Part shown: in pieces, positions 62,201 to 64,000 of the stretch | Numbering within the stretch: the stretch's first letter is position 1 | Layout of the letters: every line of letters starts with the position of its first letter | Assembly (NCBI GenBank): GCA_029213065.1 | Contig: JARGPH010000033.1 | Coordinates: 1 to 64,000 of the forward strand | Length of the DNA stretch: 64,000 nucleotides | Source: Verrucomicrobiales bacterium | Lineage (GTDB): Bacteria; Verrucomicrobiota; Verrucomicrobiia; Verrucomicrobiales; DEV007 | Direction of reading: 5' to 3' | Position numbers and translations under genes: made by a program | The notes under the pieces: model-generated | The model's input: only the letters and a program-made list of their open reading frames with translations | The model's database searches: none | Told to the model about the DNA's origin: nothing

Positions 62201-64000
62201 TACCCAGCGTAGTTGCGGTGATGTCAGAATCATTTCCTCCATGCCCCAGTTGAGCGAAAGCGACCTGATGGAAACCACCTGAAAAGTTCACCCCACCGGT
62301 TCCTGAAATCACGGTGATGTCACCATCCTCAACACCGTCACCGTCGACGTCTCTCTGCCCGTGATCGCCGCGGGCCTGGGCGCCACCGTGACCGAGCAGC
62401 GCATAAGTATAAGTTCCATTCCCTCCGGTATTGCCCCCACCGGTGAAATTAATTCCCCCTGCTCCTCCCGTCACGCCGTCTCCCGCCTGCACGTTGATAT
62501 TACCTGCGAAATTGCCGTTGAACTCGTAGGCACCGTGTCCAATCTGAGTGTAATTCTGATTTTGACTGTTTGCCTGTGTCGAAACACCACCGGTCGCGTT
62601 CACCGCGCTGCCCGCACGGACATCGATATTTCCGCTGAGATTTCCGACGCCACGCTCGTAGGTCCAGTTCCCACCGACCACGCCACCATGTCCGATCTTG
62701 GCGGCATGATACTCATCACCACTGTTGTCGACGCCGTTACCGGCCCGCAAATTCACTGAGCTTGTCGTATCATTGATTGCACCGGCGGCATTAAATCCGG
62801 AATAGACCGTGATATCCCCAAAGTGATTTCCACCCGTCAAGATTCCCCCGTGTCCAATCTGAGCTGCCAGAAAGCGGCCCTGGTTATCTCCGTGGCTGGA
62901 AAGCAGTCCGGCAGCATCACCTGCAACAGCATCTGTTGAGCCCCCCATCACATTTACATTACCGTTGAGTGATGTAATCGTGATATCACCAAAGTGTCCC
63001 CATATTCCCTCTCCAACTCCTTCAGTGCCGGCATCGTCGGCTGAAGTTGCCGAAGTAAGATTCACAAACTGATTATCACCGATCGGGTCGGACTCGTATC
63101 CGCCGTGACCCAACAGTGCGTATATTCTGAAATCCTCATTAGCGCTTTGATCCGCCTCAGCAGGATCATCTAGTGACCCAGTTCCTGCGATAAAATTCAC
63201 ATCGCCACCCGTGGTAATCGAGATATCACCGTTGAGTCCGTAGGCATCGGCATCCGTGCCCGTCCCCGTTCCACCGGCACCGGTTTTAGAAGCATAACCG
63301 CCGTGGCCGAGCTGAACGTAGTTTTCAACGCGATCACCGGCTTTAAAGTGAACACCGATATTTGAACCCGCGACATTTCCGATATTGGCCAAACCGGTCG
63401 GTCCCGAACTGGCAAGCCCACTGCCCCCGGTTCCATTGAGAGCCTGGATAGTGATATCACCGAAGTGGTTTCCGTCCGAATCGCGGCCTCCATGGCCTAA
63501 CTGGGCGTAGGCCTGCGCATCTGTTTCGTCAAGGCCGAGACCGGCAAGGAATTCGACCGCTCCATCGGTGCTGATCGTGATATCGCCGGAATGAGCACCG
63601 TTCGGACCGTAGCCGCCGTGACCGAGCTGCGTATAGGCAGCTTGACCGTTTCCGGCGTGGAAACGAACATCACCCCCTGCCTCAAGTGTGATATCTCCCA
63701 CAAAACTCTTGTCATCGTTGGCACCGTCATGCTCAGCTCCATACCCGCCATTCCCGAGTTGTGCGTAGGCGAGGTCTGCACCGATTGGCCGGTCCATGTC
63801 ATAGTCAACCGTGACGCCCATCCGGCCATCCGGATTAACCACTTCCGTCATCGTAACACCACCGGTGATATAATTGATCGAGCCGACACTTTGACCGACG
63901 GTGAGCGAGCTGCCTGCTCCCACTGTTTGAACCTCAAGAGCGCCTCCATTATCGACGATGACGGTTCCATTGGGAACATTCATTTTAAAAGATCCTGACG
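46521..64000 (-). CDS. Giant repetitive surface-type protein, open at right edge
   Basis: Uninterrupted frame, with stop at 46521 and open to base 64000. The first ATG in the window (63983) gives 5,820 residues, but codons upstream (S-G-S-F-K) remain open and the sequence there already belongs to a repeat module, so the true start and any signal or TPS domain lie outside. The protein is made of about 100 copies of a unit of roughly 40-70 residues with core (Y/F)-A-Q-(I/L/V)-G-H-G-G and following G-x-H-S-G-D-I-x-V-x-A-x-G-x-I-x-F-x-A-G-x-G. It is Gly, Asp, Thr rich, with only a handful of Cys (in linkers and one unit). FHA-like phrases (NLLASGDIDV, QNPGTGDVNLIAG) suggest a beta-solenoid and two-partner or autotransporter-like export. 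The C-terminal 250 residues are unique and end in EEEEEEEGAE, without LPXTG, PEP-CTERM or beta-barrel signatures. Confidence 0.85.
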   Translation of the reverse strand, partial: SGSFKMNVPNGTVIVDNGGALEVQTVGAGSSLTVGQSVGSINYITGGVTMTEVVNPDGRMGVTVDYDMDRPIGADLAYAQLGNGGYGAEHDGANDDKSFVGDITLEAGGDVRFHAGNGQAAYTQLGHGGYGPNGAHSGDITISTDGAVEFLAGLGLDETDAQAYAQLGHGGRDSDGNHFGDITIQALNGTGGSGLASSGPTGLANIGNVAGSNIGVHFKAGDRVENYVQLGHGGYASKTGAGGTGTGTDADAYGLNGDISITTGGDVNFIAGTGSLDDPAEADQSANEDFRIYALLGHGGYESDPIGDNQFVNLTSATSADDAGTEGVGEGIWGHFGDITITSLNGNVNVMGGSTDAVAGDAAGLLSSHGDNQGRFLAAQIGHGGILTGGNHFGDITVYSGFNAAGAINDTTSSVNLRAGNGVDNSGDEYHAAKIGHGGVVGGNWTYERGVGNLSGNIDVRAGSAVNATGGVSTQANSQNQNYTQIGHGAYEFNGNFAGNINVQAGDGVTGGAGGINFTGGGNTGGNGTYTYALLGHGGAQARGDHGQRDVDGDGVEDGDITVISGTGGVNFSGGFHQVAFAQLGHGGNDSDITATTLGNQGDITVTTLGDIRFLAGSDDYTYVQLGHGGRSNQGIHTGDITVTADGGIAFVASNSAASSNREGWAHLGHGGRDADGSHSGDITITGGEFAAGSTLADGRDVSGEGFYARAGSYIDNYVQVGHGGNHSRGFGTGADAVGFSGDISMTVDGNIKFIAGSYTNTALFTNEDGRASALLGHGGYDADVSSNGSTDVRGLNNTVSGLPVGHHGDITVVANDGSISFLAGDINRAFETSVGGGRGNYHFAQLGHGGANSHGNHYGNIEVRAGIAQDGTVGASADGDVLFASGGATDNEWADNGNYAQLGHGGRGSQGNIGLRDVNGDPLETFNVMAGRDLTFTAESGGPSSYALLGSGGHGARGDHVADINVFAERNIKIAGGDRFTGVPNPGEGYYVSYGHGSRTDGNNATINQDHAANLGSGANFNLLYTRVVPGTLSIAIRLDDGTIVGYLADPEGDGTLNPTADITADFGTGTETILASEVVGNVSYSVEGTSTVTFLRDMNPGMTASPNTANPNPGDAGTVNLWITFETGDHDLTWAQIGNGGYESENGNNVVDNGHRGNITVAARTGIVSLESGTEDGSYTQIGNGGYGAKGHNTGDIHVRAGLDVNLTAGLDRGQNQAQIGHGGWDADGNQSGVIKVSAGTGDLFTSLGTGKFDDMGDFDGDGDGDEIQFASSALGGISLKGGATENNAQIGHGGRSAIDGNTTTMDGVIGVSATGDIELLAGAGSRAYTQIGHGGWNENQTVNITGDIHVISEKGDLTLDAGTGSESYALIGHGDDQNNDTTNLGGDRTGGIQVVANKITLDTSGSETAWIGHSFDRTSNNNNPFAAANIDLSTIVGNYTPTGVGYQVIARGGLEVLNDGAATTRGEEITFTDAFRDNFINPNLALGDFTYTAKNITLNTLLDSTTSFSTATTQANNFNLLASGDIDVNYSIQNPGTGDVNLIAGVGNASGNSAIVDGPSRVTGEHYAQVNHLYCPPTAFMDVLSFKSDGNMFGNDNGTTLSVSGLDHANGQVSINAGARAIAVGSRLGMTNVLGYSVELIGGNGTDERAQVGFRTLDVIGGTDQTDANFGDATGDIMVHAKDGGIDILGGTGSNAYAQVGHGGYDTSDAAAGFDPTLKGMISVDASFGGGGDVTVKAGIDAGGTLNRDRNYAMIGHGGVALSADLGGANAVAGAGVAGLAAAANGGGATVLITPAGVIPNTLSLSVDGATITDNGSGVLTHSTAGVVGSIDYMTGIATFTADANPTDVTVATASYSKDSSIVLKGKDVQIAGGGQNTETDDTFAQVGHGGRLSKGNHAGAITLDATGTLDILGGGGDRAYALVGHGGNEAEATTGHSGKISVTSGGNLTLAAGQTLDDSGFVDGTGLVAGVERFAQIGHGGMQSLGDHNGIISVFSGGTIDMDGGNTVESFTQIGHGGRSARGDRNGRIQIQAVGDITADAGDAVASYASIGHGGRNADNPESGGSNDPGDSGDIGVASTTGSILFTGGIADDTYVQIGHGGALTHGAVTGNITVRAFNDISFIAGQDAASTDSPAHLGHGGDGSQGNHQGNLVVSAGTTGDFSDIGDFDMDGNPDTTSFGAVAAASGAITFTGGAADDSYAQLGFGGLGARGDHGVAGNVITVSSLRDITFTAGSSTQTYAQLGHGGHEADTQDGAPYTTPPSMTQRVGNTADITVTSADGNIAFSAGSDREAYVHLGHGGTYTDGDHTGSVTVSADADGSAGAGNITFNAAGGGGDRHYAHLGHGGYHASGGHSGVIDVNAGAAITFTGGEANSYAMIGHGGRNDNRINNNSGNNNNDRYYAGTHSDMIDVNAVGNIDFDGGTGSYSFAKIGHGGASSDALDGQGHSGAINVVTTMGSVDFSAGTNNQSFVQIGHGGFRSFGDHNGNVLVQAETGVNFTAATTTTLGSGGDQAFAMIGNGGYDSDHEDGRTTLLEGGGATSGTNYHVNIPTAGNALGSGTSTVTVRSGVNAAGMVTNAAAGISFTSGNDGSAFAQLGNGGLSTSGAHGGDITALAGGGVIFDASSALKVAAAGSPNANSSYVQLGHGGLASDSRTNTGVAGHNGAITVSAGAAGVLFRGGNQNDNYAQLGHGGRAAQGDHSGDITLDSVGTITLTGGEDMRSYAMIGNGGHNADDTATDLGNTGFIKINQAAGLVQTAGAAINLTSGGGEESFVQIGHGGNATSGNHSSSAFEVTAKGNLTVKAGDGSGFGDDGGAGEVINNGRKSYAQIGHGGYTSSAAAGGGHAGDICVNIDGFLDMSVDGGGNKNLGGYMQIGHGGRAADGDHSGEVTVVTGVRTANGAGINMRGGLGTNQSVQIGHGGRDVDGALSGRVFVVADNSGDLSMRGGNGFSWVQIGHGDGAGDYGDFGSGTSTGTREGGLQIFVGGATTARVTNQNNANVHLLHRTQTDGSGGTTGLKNNANSYLGGDGYQYVTNGGTTVIGASSPAPGGLTENVLENVGEIAAGNIGGGNVVMTLSGNNTINLPTDPTKQYKDDIFSFIVLSTGNLNFNRSIQNAGEGTVALVAGWNGVQDPSSMDYLNEVSVIDFCDPEIIPGAADFNDCDTFGVVAGQTVPMGGLGGQSQGILTVGSSTQTEAVRVGSRLGQTILRGRQINVLSGSGTDAATQIGFYGTGTNVSNLTGVIDIQAKGDVTVGATNYTGGFNMTAGTGAGAYVQVGHGGAGGGTGAGPDGTGTAATDPTGVINGSINISFCEPAAISISGGATGAGAYAQIGHGIAGQNGARGGDISVTNFTDLSLSGSGGTGTYAQIGHGGIGANGAKTGTITLTGTTTTASQGNLTLTSGGGADAFTQIGHGGLDHTSGTIDVGSTVDVTNVASVSMTGGALAGSHSQIGNGGNGHTAAIGGDVKVAATGDIRLTSGAGDSSFTLIGLGGDNLGSAALAAKIDVATTGGGINLASGTGNTAFSQIGIGGSGNSGAVSTTDFKVNALNDIVLTSSAGFRSHTMIGLGGDAINGSKTGDINVTTTAGGIQLTASDAEDSFSLIGSGGQASSDGSISGNVTVQTETDITLMSGGGENAFTMIGQGGNGVDGTKTGQVTVTSENGGLALNAGTPTAAEADSFSMIGAGGHADASGAITTGVKVDVKNNIAMTSGAASKGFTMIGIGGRDSNGNHNANIDVDAGGTLTMMGGTNTDAFSLIGIGGYSATGNLGSATTTVDVKTGGLIDLDAGTGSRAFVQIGVGGYDSVGTHDGLVSVDSGGTFSMNGNGSGAYGQVGIGGTNTTGNMGSATSTINLKSVGDMTLQSGTGSTAYVHVGAGGYNSDGAHDALVTVDSGGAFSMTAGGTDAYAQVGLGGNNSGGAMGSATTTTMVTAVNDISIKGGTANDAYAQIGAGGDSASGTHTGDITVDSTTGSVSATGGSGWQTYAQIGNGGSNLTGAANGSVDIDAGTSITFMGGTGNRSYALAGHGGILSNGDRGDANDVISLNAGTSVDILAGVERNAFAQVGVGGLANSGTRTFLANIDVTAGTGNVTVRGGIDATEDDSYAMIGNGGTGVNSNATGTIRVDARNGALTVAAGAGNAGGQTGNFAHIGHGGHEVSGVQTGEIVVLAASIDMDGGTQNETYAQIGHGGFDDGTDQDGALTGDIYINVDHANGDAIVGGTGNISLASVNGTADAYTQIGHGGTGRTDAATGNIIIGRAAAIELLGGGTRSYSQIGHGGATAGSANAGVKTGDITITESTGITLNGGTGADAYAQIGHGGNENIGNTSGNIEITTTGELDITGGSNTDAYAQVGHGGHLANGDHGAIGDVIRIVAQSLDLNATAGGSGGSYAQLGHGGQETDGAFTSEIYVNFDETTFTPFAPTGGLLTMDSAAANNAYTHIGHGGANSGTETNTKSGNILIGGFNSVAMNGGNGSADAYSQIGHGGDTNRGDAKGIVAVATFGSVSMAAGSGSDAYVQIGHGGHDALGALSAFNPLVAGDDATVVLAGAGVSLAGSGQRSYAQIGAGGYNADGTIVGDTHVNFNPLTGTVEGGGAITLSSGAGQGSYTQIGIGGEDSDADKTGDVHVEGASVTLEAGGQDAYSQIGVGGGINTAVTGFPSGTIDSDTIVNASTGNITLDSSTASSSQSYTQIGAGGLIHDGPMSGTTDVTASAGNVILKGGANSNNYSMIGLGGTAVGDGTTAANLTGANTTVTAVDVLMTSGAGSSAYTKIGAGGGASGGGNPFVGTIDGTTTVTASGAVALMSGGNTDARGSFSQIGLGGLGADASTMTGDTVVTFGNGLTLNSSLGGLNAYAQIGAGGQDADGTITSNTRATGTGDVTLTSGLSDNAYTQIGVGGAAGDGVRTGDTIVGADSLTLTAGTTGSRSYAQIGNKSGAAGTTGFITVNVTDAITMTGGGGAESSAQIGHSVEGANETINGTVSVVAGGAIGVTGGSDATSGAIIGHGDTDGSATGTRTGGLNIYTDGAITLADGTAGAALVTHQTGDGVGAVDYFAGTSGGDQGFSLVGLMGINMASTLQQQDGNGGTLITLAETIGVAATVDDVLIASGGTGDLTIGSGTLGDVSFNSANHVNLLSGGNLNILNGLQNTGSGDMNLLAGWANTGATATAAPIMTGAYTTTPALGLISLPDFQPVTIPATVAPGEFGANGGKVLIGDGNQTAAIAVGTAGGLNQVAGYGVVVQGSNTAANASAQIGFNNSDTTPTTGAIKVGTHDDGLSVLAGTGVGAFAQVGDGGSGGTSNLDGDITVDLTVGTVDGALQVTGGGDQAYALIGNGGLGAGGTKGGDITVTANTATIQGGSGSDAYSRIGNGGSRGSGDIAGAVSVTSTTGDVSVLGGSDDFTEAAIGNGGTSYSAANFTGGTTVTSAAKVVVTAGDGVQASAQIGSGGIESNVSSLISAVSVTAVNDINLTGGSDIRSYSQIGNGGATASGSMNGAINVTSGNDIIMVATAGDKGAYSKIGHGDDLYSPTSSIDALAGSGAREGDITVVADSDIALADSMIGHVNHISSAVALGGITQIAASADAVTDPSGGSIIADENSEFGGVDELRFYVAERSSNDIQADALLNGEAFVGAETDPSVLQRDDEFTVNITGVAPSMPGEHNNAINTGPSPTNAASFAFYYNSIELTSSPVVTPGGSEGGGSGGGSADGDGEGAVGGGSGRTFLSVAEALELYPEDRVLEDWQRENEGLFTGFSPFGMFFVGFDHYDVNGNPTFHFVFANELDSSLIIPTDIEDVLELQEQILDEEEEEEEGAE
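47330..48115 (-). repeat. Array 4 of the short repeat (about 7 copies)
   Basis: Last and shortest array. Copies read GDGG, GNGG or GSGG instead of GHGG and the array is closed by an IGHGDDLYSP copy, then a copy SMIGHVNH. Confidence 0.75.
48115..48890 (-). repeat. Linker module c
   Basis: Homologous to modules a and b: it has VNLLSGGNLNILNGLQNTGSG, a GNQTAAIAVGTAGGL segment, and a GF variant of the core (SAQIGFNN) before the next array. Confidence 0.75.
48890..54170 (-). repeat. Array 3 of the short repeat (about 44 copies)
   Basis: The longest array. It contains blocks in which the core His is replaced, for example by I, V, A, L, S or N (about 51.6-53.6 kb and 49.3-50.3 kb), between GHGG blocks. 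It is closed by IGHGDTDGSATGTRTGG. Confidence 0.75.
54175..55020 (-). repeat. Linker module b
   Basis: Contains FNRSIQNAGEGTVALVAGW, TEAVRVGSRLGQTILRG, and the GF variant ATQIGFYG; also two of the few Cys of the protein (FCDPE, FNDCD). Confidence 0.75.
55020..58910 (-). repeat. Array 2 of the short repeat (about 26 copies)
   Basis: Mostly GHGG cores (YAQLGHGGRAAQG-like). Closed by IGHGDGAGDYGDF... TREGG. A type-2 module (SIDYMTG) is inserted at about 58390-58640. Confidence 0.75.
58390..58640 (-). repeat. Type-2 module, internal copy
   Basis: PNTLSLSVDGATITDNGSG, then VGSIDYMTGIATFTA and VTVATASYSKD. The same layout is at the right edge of the window and, more loosely, at about 60590-60960. 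Confidence 0.7.
58915..59800 (-). repeat. Linker module a
   Basis: Contains FNLLASGDIDVNYSIQNPG, RAIAVGSRLGMTNVLGYS, the GF variant RAQVGFRT, and a Cys in HLYCPPTAF. Homologous to linkers b and c. Confidence 0.75.
59815..63790 (-). repeat. Array 1 of the short repeat (about 24 copies)
   Basis: GHGG-type cores with QLGHGG dominating near the N-terminus and QIGHGG/GNGG later. Closed by IGHGDDQNNDTTNLGGDRTGG. Confidence 0.75.
60590..60960 (-). repeat. Type-2 module, diverged copy
   Basis: PGTLSIAIRLDDGTIVGYLADPEGDG-like segment, VGNVSYSVEGTSTVTFL and NPGDAGTVNLWITF. Weaker match to the type-2 layout, with an insertion. Confidence 0.55.
63790..64000 (-). repeat. Type-2 module at the window edge
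   Basis: VPNGTVIVDNGGALEVQT, then VGSINYITGGVTMTEV and GVTVDYDMDRPIG. Its match to the internal copy is why the ATG at 63983 is probably not the start. Confidence 0.7.

Noticed and set aside
46521-64000. CRISPR array
   Set aside because: Repeats are protein-coding, imperfect and of variable spacing; no constant repeat of 25-40 bp with unique spacers.

Overview
The window looks like a chromosomal segment of a free-living Gram-negative bacterium, most likely of the phylum Verrucomicrobiota. This is an inference from family content: a GTP-dependent PEP carboxykinase, a fused SecDF, an actinobacterial-type (GT4) glycogen synthase, PQQ/HEAT/jelly-roll exported proteins, SpoIIM-RDD and DUF4403-like genes, and few recognisable Shine-Dalgarno sites. 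I could not run a search. There are no phage genes, insertion sequences, CRISPR arrays or rRNA genes.

Layout. 0-6 kb: a truncated K/E/P-rich gene, a YdcF/DUF218 membrane protein, a secreted C39-like peptidase, divergent uvrA, an exported thioredoxin-fold protein and tRNA-Arg(CCG). 6.4-13.2 kb: proB-proA (proline synthesis), then ppc and pckG, which convert PEP and oxaloacetate in opposite directions and converge on one hairpin. 13.3-17.7 kb: tgt-yajC-secDF, the classical queuosine/translocon cluster; Tgt has an altered zinc site and SecDF an N-terminal extension. 17.8-23.3 kb: nadD, a poorly characterised gene, a DUF4403-like protein and a tandem alpha/beta hydrolase. 23.3-24.3 kb: two identical tRNA-Asp genes with copied promoters and terminators, then rplS. 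24.4-29.8 kb: a TPR membrane protein with a TPR-AAA ATPase, a BON/OmpA-like protein and a LysM protein. 29.9-35.1 kb: a four-gene operon (beta-CASP nuclease, glycogen synthase, HEAT protein, PQQ beta-propeller). 35.3-46.5 kb: a PilB/GspE ATPase, SpoIIM-RDD, an ACT protein with glmS, divergent glgC, an ankyrin lipoprotein, and an FAD oxidoreductase next to an MnmM-like tRNA methyltransferase.

46.5-64.0 kb is one open frame on the minus strand, at least 5,820 residues long and still open at the right edge. It is a giant repetitive, probably surface-exposed protein built from about 100 copies of a unit with the core (Y/F)-A-Q-(I/L)-G-H-G-G followed by G-D-I-x-V. The copies form four arrays, each closed by a variant copy (IGHGD...R-x-G). 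Three homologous filamentous-haemagglutinin-like linkers separate the arrays, and a second module type is scattered among them. This is the most unusual object in the window.

The most interesting metabolic context is the FAD oxidoreductase/MnmM pair. Together they could reproduce, as two proteins, the two activities of the fused E. coli MnmC enzyme in wobble-uridine modification.
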